A DNA stretch of 64,000 bases. It comes from UBA6627 sp965248675. GTDB lineage: Bacteria; Chloroflexota; Dehalococcoidia; UBA2979. This document shows, piece by piece, positions 43,022-51,545 of the stretch. Location: contig CBDFJZ010000006.1 in the NCBI GenBank assembly GCA_965248675.1, positions 186,001 through 250,000 of the forward strand. The letters are read 5' to 3'. Position 1 is the stretch's first letter, and each line of letters opens with the position of its first letter. A model generated the notes under the pieces. It was not told the origin of the DNA, searched no databases, and was given only the letters and a program-made list of their open reading frames with translations. The position numbers and the translations under genes are program-made.

Positions 43022-44339
43022 GTGCCGTCCGAGGATCTGCTCAGCGCCCCCGCGACGGAGCTCGCTCGCCTGGTCCGTGAGCGTGAGGTGTCGTCGGTCG
43101 AGGTCGTGCAGGCACACCTGGATCGCATCGCCGAGGTGAATCCGCTGCTTCACGCCGTCGTCCAGCTCGCGCCGGACGCCCTCGAGGGGGCTCGCGCCGC
43201 CGACGAGGCGGTGGCGCGAGGCGACGCGCTGGGTCCGCTACACGGCGTGCCGTTCACCGTAAAGGACTGGATCGAGACCGAGGGCCTGATCTGCGCCGCC
43301 GGCCTCGAGGAGCGACGCGATCGTCCCCAAGCGCGACGCCACCGTCGTCGCCCGCATCCGCGGGGCAGGCGGCATCCTGCTGGGCAAGACCAACGTCGAG
43401 CGAGGGGAGCCGGTCAACGAGCGGCCAAACAACCCGCACGACCTCGGGCGAACGCCCGGGTCGAGCAGCAGCGGCGAGGCTTCGATCGTGGCGGCCGGCG
43501 GATCGCCGCTCGGCCTTGGGAGTGACTCCGGCGGCAGCATACGCTGGCCGGCGCACTGCACCGGGGTGGTGGGGCTGAAGCCGTCGACCGGCCTGGTGCC
43601 GAACAGCGGGCACTTCCCACCGATCGGGCACCTGAGCGATCCGCGGACGACGATCGGACCGCTCGCGCGGTCGGCGCGCGATCTGGAAACCATACTGCGC
43701 GTGATCGCCGGGCCCGACGCCGGTGATCCCGGAGCGCTGCCGATTGCGATCGGCGACGCGAGCGCCGTCGACCTCGGAGCGATGCGGATCGCGACGTTCA
43801 CCGAGCTTCCGGGCGTCCGTCCGAGCGATGAGACGGCGGCGGCAGTGACGGACGCCGCGCGCGTGCTCGAGGCCGCCGGGTGCACGGTCGCGGCGGTGAG
43901 CCCGCCGCGACTCGAGGAGTCGATGCCGATCACGCAGGCGTATTGGGCGCGGGTGCGGTCGCTGTCGTTCCGGCGCTGGATGCCACCGCGCGAGAGCACG
44001 CTGACGGCCGATCAGATCGAGGAGTCTCGGTTCGAGTGGGAGCGGTTCACGCGCGACATGACCGTATTCATGGAGGAGTACGACGCGATCCTGTGTCCGG
44101 CCGCGCCACAGCCGGCGGCGCCGCACGCTGATTGGACGCTCGACGAGTACCTCTACACGCTGCCGTTCACCCTGACGCGGCAGCCGGCGGCGGTGGTGCC
44201 GTGGGCGACCTCGGACGAGGGGATGCCGATTGGCGTGCGGGTCGCGGGACGCGTCTGGCGTGACGACGTCGTGATCGCGCTGGCGATCGCCCTCGAAGAC
44301 GCGCGCGGGGGCTTCGTAGCGGTAGCCGTCGCCTCGTAG
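43022..44339 (+). pseudogene. Amidase with a frameshift in its N-terminal third
   Basis: The GTG at 43022 begins PSEDLLSAPATELARLVREREVSSVEVVQAHLDRIAEVNPLLHAVV and reaches the catalytic-Lys block VPFTVKDWIETEGLICAAGLEE, then leaves frame at about 43313-43318. The continuing frame gives DAIVPKRDATVVARIRGAGGILLGKTN, the GSSSSGEASIVAAG cis-Ser block, the nucleophile GSDSGGSIRWPA and a normal C-terminus. The frame change equals +1 (or two bases missing), unlike the single deletions elsewhere. The product would be about 438 residues. It follows the epoxide hydrolase closely. Confidence 0.82.
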
Positions 44340-44415
44340 CTCGCCTTCTCCTCCTCGCCGCCGGACAGATCCCTTCCCTCGCCACGCCTTCGACATTGCG
44401 GACACTGGAGACGAT

Positions 44416-44435
44416 ATGTAATAGTTCCATTACAT
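44416..44435. promoter_or_regulatory. Operator candidate before the ArsR-family gene
   Basis: ATGTAAT-agttcc-ATTACAT is a perfect 7-bp inverted repeat 3 bp before the start codon, in an AT-rich pocket. The position and length fit an ArsR-family binding site and would allow autorepression. Confidence 0.65.
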
Positions 44436-44437
44436 GT

Positions 44438-45250
44438 ATGACGAAACCCATCCCTCTCGCCGCCGCCGACACGCCGAGCGATGCGATCTGGCGCGCGCTG
44501 TCCGATCCGACGCGGCGGCGGATTCTGGATCTATTGCGCGAAGGGCCTCGAATCACGGGCGCGATCGCCTCGGAGTTCTCGATCTCGCGGATCGCTGTGA
44601 TGCGCCATCTCGATGTGCTGACCGACGCCGGCGTCGTCACGAACCGGAAGCGGGGGCGCGAGCGTTGGCATTACGCCAACCTCGGGCCGCTCGTCGGTCT
44701 GGCCGATCGCTGGTCCAGCCCGGCCGCCGCCGGCTGGACGCGGGGACTGTTGCGGCTGCGCGACCGGGCGGAGGCTGAGCCGATGAGCGGCGCCAACGAA
44801 CGCGCGATCGACATCGCGCTGGACGTGCGGATCGAGGCCGCACCGCGGCGCGTGTTCGAGGCGATCACCTCGGAACCGGGGGCGTGGTGGGGACATCCGT
44901 ATCTCCGCCCCGAGGCGAGGTCGCTGGCGATGACGTCGGAGCTGGGCGGGCAGTTCGTCGAGCGGTGGGCCGGGGGGAGCGCGCTGATCGCGACCGTGAC
45001 CGGGCTCGAGCGGGACCGACTGCTGCAGTTGAGCGGACCGTTCCACCTCGGGATCGCGCTCGCTGTCGCGGAGTTCGTGCTTACGGGCGCCGGCGAAGCG
45101 ACGAACTTGCGGTTCAGCTTCGGCGCGGTCGGCGCGATCGACGAGGAGACGGCGGCTGGCTTCAACGAAGGTTGGCGGGATCTGCTCACGGAACGACTCA
45201 GGAAGTTCGTGGAAGACGGAACCCGGCTCGGCGTCGAGCCGGGCGAGTAA
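44438..45250 (+). CDS. ArsR-family regulator fused to an SRPBCC (Aha1-like) domain
   Basis: 270 residues. Residues 1-95 are a winged-helix: DAIWRALSDPTRRRILDLLREGPRITGAIASEFSISRIAVMRHLDVLTDAGVVTNRKRGRERWHYANLGPL, with no clear metal-binding Cys. Residues about 125-260 are SRPBCC-like: IDIALDVRIEAAPRRVFEAITSEPGAWWGHPYLRP...FSFGAVGAIDEETAAGFNEGWRDLLTERLRKFVEDG. The second domain probably binds a hydrophobic ligand that alters DNA binding, so this is a one-component regulator. Its likely operator lies just before the start, and the two downstream genes may be targets. Confidence 0.88.
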   Translation: MTKPIPLAAADTPSDAIWRALSDPTRRRILDLLREGPRITGAIASEFSISRIAVMRHLDVLTDAGVVTNRKRGRERWHYANLGPLVGLADRWSSPAAAGWTRGLLRLRDRAEAEPMSGANERAIDIALDVRIEAAPRRVFEAITSEPGAWWGHPYLRPEARSLAMTSELGGQFVERWAGGSALIATVTGLERDRLLQLSGPFHLGIALAVAEFVLTGAGEATNLRFSFGAVGAIDEETAAGFNEGWRDLLTERLRKFVEDGTRLGVEPGE

Positions 45251-45275
45251 GGACGACGAGAAGGCGGGGGAACGC

Positions 45276-45677
45276 ATGAGCGGTACGCACGTATTCGAGG
45301 ACAGGTGGGGCGCCTGCATCGACCGGCCGGAGGACGGGTACCTCGAGATCCGCTGGTACGACACGACGAAATCGATCAGCGGCGAGCAGTTCAACGGCTG
45401 GCTTTCGCGCTTCGCGGATGCCGTGGCGACGTCAGGCCGCACGCGCGTGCTGGTGGACGCCACCCACTTCCAGATGGACATGGACGTCATGGACATGGGC
45501 TGGCGCGACGTGAACATCATTCCGAAGTACAACGCGGCCGGCGTCCAGAAGTTCGCGTTCCAGATGCCCGCGGGGATGCCGGCGATCGGTGCAGCACCGG
45601 CACCGGAGGGGCCGGCCGATTTCCCGACCGCGTATTTCGGGACGCGCCAGGACGCGCTCGAATGGCTTGGGGGCTGA
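45276..45677 (+). CDS. Conserved hypothetical protein (STAS/SpoIIAA-like layout)
   Basis: 133 residues: GTHVFEDRWGACIDRPEDGYLEIRWYDTTKSISGEQFNGWLSRFADAVATSGRTRVLVDATHFQMDMDVMDMGWRDVNIIPKYNAAGVQKFAFQMPAGMPA. The alternating strand-helix order with a VLVDATHF strand and a late ...VQKFAFQMP resembles SpoIIAA-like/STAS proteins; this is a fold guess. It lies 25 bp after the ArsR-SRPBCC gene and 1 bp before the next gene. Confidence 0.55.
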   Translation: MSGTHVFEDRWGACIDRPEDGYLEIRWYDTTKSISGEQFNGWLSRFADAVATSGRTRVLVDATHFQMDMDVMDMGWRDVNIIPKYNAAGVQKFAFQMPAGMPAIGAAPAPEGPADFPTAYFGTRQDALEWLGG

Positions 45678-45678
45678 T

Positions 45679-46188
45679 ATGGATCTGACCGCGGCGAATC
45701 TGATCGCATCGGTCGTGACGTACGTCGCGGCGATCACGATCGGGCTCTGGTACCTGGCACCGGCGGTACGGGCGCGGCCGCTGGCCGACGCGCTGTCGCT
45801 GCTGATCTGGTTTCACGCGTTCCGCCACATTGCGATGCAAATCTTTTCGGCGGGCGAGTTCGGACTCGACGCGTCCGAAGGAGCGATGCGGACGATCGCG
45901 TTCGGTGATCTCGTCAGCGCGATCCTCGCGCTGATCGCGTTGTGGGCGCTGCGAGTCCGGGCGGGCGGCGCTATCGCCGCGGTCTGGCTGTTCGCGCTCG
46001 TGGGGACAGCCGATCTGATCAGCGCGACAGCGGTCGGGGTGAGCGAGAGCCTGGTGGAGACGGCGACGGATACGTCCTGGATGGTGCTCGCCTTCTACGT
46101 TCCGTTCCTCTGGGTCACGATCGTGATGGTGTTCTGGCAGCTGCTGACTCGAAGGGGTGAGTCGCTCGGCGAGAGCCGCGCCGTCTGA
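45679..46188 (+). CDS. Small membrane protein, four transmembrane helices
   Basis: 169 residues: helices near 8-27, 40-60, 70-92, 99-120 and 135-155 with few charges, ending in a cytoplasmic RRGESLGESRAV. The ATG overlaps the stop region of the preceding gene (1 bp gap), so it is co-transcribed with the ArsR-SRPBCC regulator. No family was recognised. FHAFRHIAMQIFS may hold a functional His pair. Confidence 0.65.
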   Translation: MDLTAANLIASVVTYVAAITIGLWYLAPAVRARPLADALSLLIWFHAFRHIAMQIFSAGEFGLDASEGAMRTIAFGDLVSAILALIALWALRVRAGGAIAAVWLFALVGTADLISATAVGVSESLVETATDTSWMVLAFYVPFLWVTIVMVFWQLLTRRGESLGESRAV

Positions 46189-46200
46189 GGCGGCCGCCGG

Positions 46201-46713
46201 TCAGGCAGCGTGGCGGAGCGCCGCCTGGCTCAGGCGGCGGAGTTCGTCCGTTGCCTTGGCGATCGTGAACGTCAGGTAGAGCATCGATTCAACGCTGTAC
46301 TCGTTGACCGGCGGATCGCCGTCGGTCGCGGGGTCACGACCGGCAACGTCGCGGAGCGCGATCCCTCGATAGACACCATCGTCGCTCCGCTCCCACGAGG
46401 CGTAGACGTAACGGTTGCGCCACGAGAGCACGTCTTCGTCGCCTTCCGAGACGAGCTCGGCAAGCGCCTCGGTGACCGCTTCGCTGAACGCGTCGTATGC
46501 GTCCTCCGCGGCCAGGCGACGGACCTCGTCCACCAGCGGTCGCGCCGTCAAGCCATGCAGGCGCTGGGGCGAAAGGCCGAGGTTGCGCAGGCCGGTGTAC
46601 GCGATCGCGAGGAGCGCCCGCTCAAGGCGCCCCGACTCGATCACGAGCCGGCCGATCTGCTCGGCGACCTCGCTGAGCGCGGGGTCCATGGGGCGCGTCT
46701 TCCAGTCGTCCAT
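46201..46713 (-). CDS. Hypothetical protein, mostly helical
   Basis: 170 residues with heptad-like Leu/Ala helices (ALSEVAEQIGRLVIESGRLERALLAIAYTGLRNLGLSP, RLAAEDAYDAFSEAVTEALAELVSEGDED, YSVESMLYLTFTIAKATDELRRLSQAALRH). No family was recognised. The start is uncertain because no good site precedes 46713, and MDPALSEV (46689) is an alternative. It lies convergent with the membrane gene. Confidence 0.45.
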   Translation of the reverse strand: MDDWKTRPMDPALSEVAEQIGRLVIESGRLERALLAIAYTGLRNLGLSPQRLHGLTARPLVDEVRRLAAEDAYDAFSEAVTEALAELVSEGDEDVLSWRNRYVYASWERSDDGVYRGIALRDVAGRDPATDGDPPVNEYSVESMLYLTFTIAKATDELRRLSQAALRHAA

Positions 46714-46877
46714 GTCTCGACTATCGGCGTCATTCAGGCGACCTCAACCGCGCGCTAGTGGTGTTCGCGACAAGCAAGGAGCGCCTCGCCCGCTTGGCCT
46801 GCTCGCACCGTCAGGTTCCGCTCCGGCATCACGCCTATTATCAGGACCGCGCGGCGAGGGGACCAGGGTCGGCCGGC

Positions 46878-47453
46878 GTGGAACCATTCCTCAATCTCCT
46901 GACCGGAATCGGGACGGTGACGGCAGCGCTCGAGCTCGTGCTCTACGGACGCCTGTCCGGGAAGAACGAGGAGACGCGCGCGCCACCGCGCGGCGATCGG
47001 CTGGCAGGCTGGCTCGAGAACCTCGAAGAGCGCTGGGCCGAGGGCAGTCGAGGCGCCGCCGCGGGGATGGTGCGATGGAGCTTCAGGGTCGTGTTGGCGC
47101 TGACGCTCGTCGCTCTCGTCGTGGTCGTAATCTACGCGGTCGGGTTTTTCTTCTTCGAGGCCTTCCAGCCTGAGGCGAGCGGGGGATCCGGCGACCTAGG
47201 CGAAGCGATCGGCGAGCTGATCGGGCAGATCATCGCGATCATCTTCATCGGTGTCTTTCTACTCGCCGCGCTGATCGCGCTCGTGTTCCTCGCACTCGCG
47301 CTGATCGTCCTGCAGGCCTCCGTGCTCGGCGTTCGAGGCGGTGCACCACTGCTGGCGAAACTGGTGGGGTTCATCGGTCGCTACCCAAAGCGGATCCTTG
47401 GCGCCGGAGCCGCGCTGGCGGTGGGCGCGCAGGTCGTCGCGCTCGTGGTCTGA
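46878..47453 (+). CDS. Small membrane protein, three transmembrane helices
   Basis: 191 residues from GTG (EPFLNLLTGIGTVTAALELVLYGRLSGKNEETRAPPRGDRLAGWLENLEERW), then helices FRVVLALTLVALVVVVIYAVGFFFFEAF, LIGQIIAIIFIGVFLLAALIALVFLALALIVL and RYPKRILGAGAALAVGAQVVALVV. An upstream ATG (46758) would add a non-conserved basic stretch. The function is unknown. Confidence 0.55.
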   Translation: MEPFLNLLTGIGTVTAALELVLYGRLSGKNEETRAPPRGDRLAGWLENLEERWAEGSRGAAAGMVRWSFRVVLALTLVALVVVVIYAVGFFFFEAFQPEASGGSGDLGEAIGELIGQIIAIIFIGVFLLAALIALVFLALALIVLQASVLGVRGGAPLLAKLVGFIGRYPKRILGAGAALAVGAQVVALVV

Positions 47454-47544
47454 TCTGAGCAGGTTGCCGCCGCATCTCCCTCGCTCAGCTGCGTATGCTG
47501 TCCGCACTTCGTGAACTTGCTCACGAACGCGCGAGTAGGTCGAT

Positions 47545-48027
47545 ATGGCGGAGCGGCGCATCAACGCCGTCGCGCTCGGCGTGATCGTTCAGCAGGGTCA
47601 CCTGCTCCTCGAGCCGATGGCTCGATGGCTGAACGTTGGGCTGATGTGGCGGCCGATCGGCGGCTTCATCGAGTTCGGCGAGTACGCCGCGGACGCTGCG
47701 GTACGGGAGTTCAAGGAGGAGCTGGGACGCGACGTCGAGGTCGTGCGGCTGCTCGAGGTGTACGAAAACCTCGCGGAGTTCGATGTCGCGAGCGGCCCCC
47801 TGCCAGTCCATGAAATGGTCTTTCTCTACGAGCTTCGGTTCGCGGATCACGACCGGCCGGGTGACCTCGAGCCGCTCGCGTCGTTCGAACAGGACGCGCC
47901 CGCGAGTGATGAGCACTCGTCCGCGCACTGGATTTCTATCGCCGAGCTGCAAGCTGGCGAGCACCCCGTTTTCCCGCCTGACCTCGTGACGAGGCTCGCG
48001 CCGGCCCTCGCGGCGCCCTCGGGATAG
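47545..48027 (+). CDS. Nudix hydrolase
   Basis: 160 residues. The Nudix box is complete: GGFIEFGEYAADAAVREFKEELG (Gx5Ex7REUxEExG). The N-terminal RRINAVALGVIVQQGHLLLEPMARWLNVGLMWRPIGG and the C-terminal DEHSSAHWISIAELQAGEHPVFPP are usual for NTP-sugar or NADH-type pyrophosphatases. The substrate is not evident. It stands alone before the dehydrogenase operon. Confidence 0.92.
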   Translation: MAERRINAVALGVIVQQGHLLLEPMARWLNVGLMWRPIGGFIEFGEYAADAAVREFKEELGRDVEVVRLLEVYENLAEFDVASGPLPVHEMVFLYELRFADHDRPGDLEPLASFEQDAPASDEHSSAHWISIAELQAGEHPVFPPDLVTRLAPALAAPSG

Positions 48028-48116
48028 ACGATGGCGGCGGTTCGCCGCCGTCGACTATGTTCCGCGCATGCGGGTCCACACCCCAGCGTGCGGGCCGAGT
48101 GAAGCGGGAACCCAAC

Positions 48117-49208
48117 ATGCGCACGAAGTCAGCGATCTTTCGCGAGGCGAAGCAACCGATCAGCGTCGAGGAGACCGAACTCCAGGGCCCGCAGGCGGGC
48201 GAGGTGCTCGTCCGCGTCGCGGCGACCGGCGCCTGCCACTCCGACTACCACGCCGTGGACGGACGCAACGAGGCGGCAATGACGCCGCTGGTGATGGGCC
48301 ACGAAGGCTCCGGGATCGTCGAGGGCGTCGGGGCGGGCGTGACCGACTTCGCGGAGGGCGATCACATCGTGTTCGCGATCCGGCCGATGTGCGGAAAGTG
48401 CAAGTACTGCAGCACCAACCGGCCGAACCTCTGCAACGGGATTGGGAACGAGCCGGGGCGGATGCGCGACGGGACGACGCGATTCACGACGCCCGGAGGC
48501 GACACGCTCTACCACGGGCTCGCGACGTTCTCGCAGCATACGGTGGTGCCTGAGTGGAGCCTGGTGAAGGTCGACGACGAGGTGCCGATCGAACGCCTCG
48601 CCTCGATCGGCTGCGCGGTCGTGACCGGCGTCGGCGCGGTGGTGAACACGGCGCAGGTGAGCGAGGGCGCGACGGTCGCGGTCTGGGGTTGCGGTGGCGT
48701 CGGGCTGAACGTGATCCAGGGAGCGGTGATCGCCGGTGCCTCGCGGATCATCGCGGTCGACATCGACGCGAGGAAGTTCGACTTCGCGACGGACTTCGGC
48801 GCGACCGAGACGGTGGACGCCTCGAAAGTGAACGCCGTCGAGGCGATCGTGGAGATGACCGACGGCGGTGCGGACTACGCGTTCGAGGTGATCGGCAACC
48901 CGCCGACGACGCGCGACGCGTTCGAGGCGACCTGCCCGGGCGGCACCGCGTGCATGGTCGGCGTCCCGCCTCAGGGCGGCGAGGTGACGGTCCCGATGCG
49001 GCCGTTGTTCCTCGATCGGAAGTTGATCGGCACGTCGGCGGGTACGGGGCGGCCGCGGGTGGACTTCCCGTGGTTCATCGAGCTGTACAAGCAGGGGCGG
49101 CTGAAGCTCGATGAGCTGCAGTCGCGGTTCCGCCCGCTCGACGAGATCAACGAGGCGTTCGAGGACATGCTCTCGGGCGAGGTCGCGCGCACGATCGTGC
49201 GGCCGTAG
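48117..49208 (+). CDS. Zinc-dependent alcohol dehydrogenase
   Basis: 363 residues, MDR superfamily. The catalytic zinc region is GACHSDYH...GHEGSGIVEGVGAGV, the structural zinc site MCGKCKYCSTNRPNLC has four Cys, and the NAD site is VAVWGCGGVGLNVIQGAVIAGASRIIAVDIDARKFDFA, with Asp after the second strand favouring NAD+ over NADP+. It is close to class III-like aryl/alkyl alcohol dehydrogenases. The D-2-hydroxyacid dehydrogenase follows 12 bp later. Confidence 0.92.
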   Translation: MRTKSAIFREAKQPISVEETELQGPQAGEVLVRVAATGACHSDYHAVDGRNEAAMTPLVMGHEGSGIVEGVGAGVTDFAEGDHIVFAIRPMCGKCKYCSTNRPNLCNGIGNEPGRMRDGTTRFTTPGGDTLYHGLATFSQHTVVPEWSLVKVDDEVPIERLASIGCAVVTGVGAVVNTAQVSEGATVAVWGCGGVGLNVIQGAVIAGASRIIAVDIDARKFDFATDFGATETVDASKVNAVEAIVEMTDGGADYAFEVIGNPPTTRDAFEATCPGGTACMVGVPPQGGEVTVPMRPLFLDRKLIGTSAGTGRPRVDFPWFIELYKQGRLKLDELQSRFRPLDEINEAFEDMLSGEVARTIVRP

Positions 49209-49220
49209 GGGTCAGTCGCG

Positions 49221-50189
49221 ATGAACATTCTGATCATGACGAGCATCACGATGATGGAGGTCGGTGACGAGATCCTCGATCGCGTGCGAGACGCGGCCGG
49301 CGGCGAGGCCGAGATCACGGTCACGACCAGCCCCGGCGAGGCGCTCGAGGCGGCGCCGGATGCCGAGGTGATCTTCGGCCGGATCGACGAGCGCCTGTTC
49401 GAGCACGCGAAGAACCTGCGCTGGGTGCACGCCTCGTCGGCGGGCGCAGACGCGTACCTGTTCGACGCCTTCAAGGAGAGCGATGTGCTGCTCTCCGGCG
49501 ACAAGGGGCTGGTCGGGAGCCACCTCGCGGAGACCGCATTCGGCCTGCTGCTCGCGATCACGAGGCGGATCGACCACGCGCTATTAGCGAACGCCGAGTC
49601 CTGGGATCATCGCGTTGAATACCGACGGCAGGAGTTCGAGCTGGAGGGCGGAACGATCGGGATCGTCGGTTTCGGCGGGACGGGCAAGGCGATCGCGCGA
49701 CGGGCCGTGGGGTTCGGGATGCGCTGCATCGCCGTCGATCGCGAACAGGTCGCGGCAACGCCCGAGGTGCCCGAGGTGTGGGGATCGGATCGCCTCGATC
49801 AGTTGCTCGCCGAGTCAGACGTCGTGGCGAGCGGGCTTCCGCTGACCGAGGAGACGCGAGAGCTGTTCGACGCGCGGGCGTTCGAGCTGATGAAGCCGAC
49901 GGCCGTCTTCGTGGACGTGACCCGCGGCGAGGTGTACGACGGCCTCGCGCTCGTGGAGGCGATCGAAGACGGGCAGATCTACGGCGCCGCGCTCGATGTT
50001 GCGCCGGAGGAGCCGCTGCCGGCGGATCATCCACTGTGGACGACGAAGAACGTGGTGATGACGCCGCACACGGCGGGCGCGAGCCAGCTGCGGGTCGGGC
50101 GCAACCTCGATCGGTTCTGTCGCAACCTGACCCGATACCGCGCGGGCGAGCCGCTGGAAGGCGCGATCGACAAGGAGTTAGGGTACTAG
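49221..50189 (+). CDS. D-2-hydroxyacid dehydrogenase family protein
   Basis: 322 residues. The NAD site is IGIVGFGGTGKAIARRAVGFGMRCIAVDRE (GxGGxG variant of the family), and the catalytic residues are visible as VDVTRGEVYDG (Arg), ALDVAPEEPLPADHPLW (Glu) and MTPHTAGASQL (His). It is likely co-transcribed with the alcohol dehydrogenase, and the two could process the same diol or hydroxyacid series. Confidence 0.9.
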   Translation: MNILIMTSITMMEVGDEILDRVRDAAGGEAEITVTTSPGEALEAAPDAEVIFGRIDERLFEHAKNLRWVHASSAGADAYLFDAFKESDVLLSGDKGLVGSHLAETAFGLLLAITRRIDHALLANAESWDHRVEYRRQEFELEGGTIGIVGFGGTGKAIARRAVGFGMRCIAVDREQVAATPEVPEVWGSDRLDQLLAESDVVASGLPLTEETRELFDARAFELMKPTAVFVDVTRGEVYDGLALVEAIEDGQIYGAALDVAPEEPLPADHPLWTTKNVVMTPHTAGASQLRVGRNLDRFCRNLTRYRAGEPLEGAIDKELGY

Positions 50190-50483
50190 GAAAGGCTGGC
50201 GCGTGGCTTTAGGGCGTTGGCCGGAATTCGAGTGTCGGCGCGGAAATGGCGCGCCAGTTGACCCTGCTGTTCTGGGCTGAGAGATCGACCCCCATCAATC
50301 CTCTGCTCGGCGCTGCAAGAGAACCTCGCTAAATCCCACCCGCCCACCCCAAAGAAGCGGGGGCTTCGCCCCCGCCGCCCCCATTTCAGAATCCGTTTCG
50401 CTGAAAACACCATCGGGGGCGAAAGGGTGCCTTGTAGCTAAGACCGCGACCGTCTCGAGAATCAACTCACGCCGGCCGAGCTG
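50190..50483. other. Non-coding stretch after the dehydrogenase operon
   Basis: No open frame with coding character. It contains one strong GC hairpin (annotated separately) and a purine-rich stretch. Nothing else was recognised. Confidence 0.5.
50357..50375. terminator. GC hairpin GCGGGGGC-ttc-GCCCCCGC
   Basis: An 8-bp perfect stem with a 3-base loop about 170 bp after the dehydrogenase stop. A TTCTTT follows on the minus strand but no T-run on the plus strand, so it may be a terminator, an attenuator or a repeat of the kind that is scattered in intergenic DNA. Confidence 0.45.
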
Positions 50484-50738
50484 GTGGACTTCATCCCCAC
50501 GACATGGCACATACTGAGAGGCGAGCGCGCACCCCTCGAGGAGTGGCCGATGACCGACGAGATCCCGACGACGATCAGCGCGTTCGACGAACGCTGGTGG
50601 GCCGGCCCGCTGGCACGACGCCGGATCGCACACCAGCTCGCCGAGGGCGAAGACGGCGACTGCTCCTACCCGGAGTGCGCGTGGCACGGGGTGATGCCCG
50701 GCGAGGACAACGGCGTCTCGCCCGCGGCGCCGCCCTGA
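50484..50738 (+). CDS. Small hypothetical protein
   Basis: 84 residues from GTG, or 62 from the ATG at 50550 with GAGGAGTGG upstream: MTDEIPTTISAFDERWWAGPLARRRIAHQLAEGEDGDCSYPECAWHGVMPGEDNG. The frame continues upstream to a stop near 50440 with peptide-like sequence (LTPAELVDFIPTTWHILRG), so it may be a remnant of a larger gene. No family was recognised. Confidence 0.35.
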   Translation: MDFIPTTWHILRGERAPLEEWPMTDEIPTTISAFDERWWAGPLARRRIAHQLAEGEDGDCSYPECAWHGVMPGEDNGVSPAAPP

Positions 50739-50852
50739 CGCTCGACCGCGGCGAGTCATCTCGCGGTGCTCCAGGTTGGAGACGCCACACCCTTCGACCC
50801 CTCGGATCTGTAGTGACGCCTCGGGGCTGCTGACGCCGATCGGAGGGCGCTC

Positions 50853-51404
50853 GTGACTCGTCTGGCGAATCTGATCGACCGCAACGAGGTTCCGTCGGAG
50901 CTGGTTGAGGCTTACGACCGCGTCGCTTCGTTCCGAGGTGGCGCTGTGTCGGGGCCCTACGGGATCTTGTTGCACAGCCCTGAGCTGGCGGAGCGGGCGG
51001 CCGCCCTCGGGCAGTTCGTGCGCTGGAGCTCCGACCTGACGCCGGCGCAGCGGGAGACGGCGATTATCACTGCCGCGCGGCACTGGGACGCGGACCTCAT
51101 GTGGGGCAGCCACGTTCGCCTCGCCCGCGAAGCCGACGTCCGCGACGAGGTGATCGCGGCGGTCGGCAGCCGCGCCGACCTCGATACGCTCGCCGAGGAC
51201 GAGGCGGCGATCGTGGGCTACGTGCGCGAGCTCCTCGGAGACAATCGGGTCGAGCAGCGAACCTTCGAGGCGCTGCGGGGGCTAGTCGGCGACGCGGGGA
51301 TCGTCGACCTGACCGGACTCGTCGGGTACTACGCGATGGTCGCCTTCACGCTGAACGCGTTCGGGGTGCCTCCCCCTGCCGGCGCGGAGCCACTACCCGC
51401 GTAG
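50853..51404 (+). CDS. Carboxymuconolactone decarboxylase-like protein
   Basis: 183 residues from GTG after GGAGGG. Same subtype as the gene at 26.5 kb: AVSGPYGILLHSPELAERAAALGQFVRWSSDLTPAQRETAIITAARHWDADLMWGSHVRLAREADVRDEVIAAV and GLVGYYAMVAFTLNAFGVP. No CxxC. The two paralogues share the same C-terminal LVGLVGYYxMVxFTLNxF block. Confidence 0.85.
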   Translation: MTRLANLIDRNEVPSELVEAYDRVASFRGGAVSGPYGILLHSPELAERAAALGQFVRWSSDLTPAQRETAIITAARHWDADLMWGSHVRLAREADVRDEVIAAVGSRADLDTLAEDEAAIVGYVRELLGDNRVEQRTFEALRGLVGDAGIVDLTGLVGYYAMVAFTLNAFGVPPPAGAEPLPA

Positions 51405-51545
51405 CTGCGCTGCGCCTGTTCTCCGGGGAACGCGACACCCCCCCGGCATCTGGGCCGCCATCGTCCGCCGCCGGTCGTCGTCGGTACAGTAGCCCGGCTC
51501 AGTAGACGGGCACCGGCGGCTCGAAGATCAGCGAGGGCGGCGGCG

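Noticed and set aside
50295..51113. 272-codon minus-strand frame antisense to the CMD gene
   Set aside because: Arg-rich shadow with no domain; the plus-strand CMD gene has the family signature.
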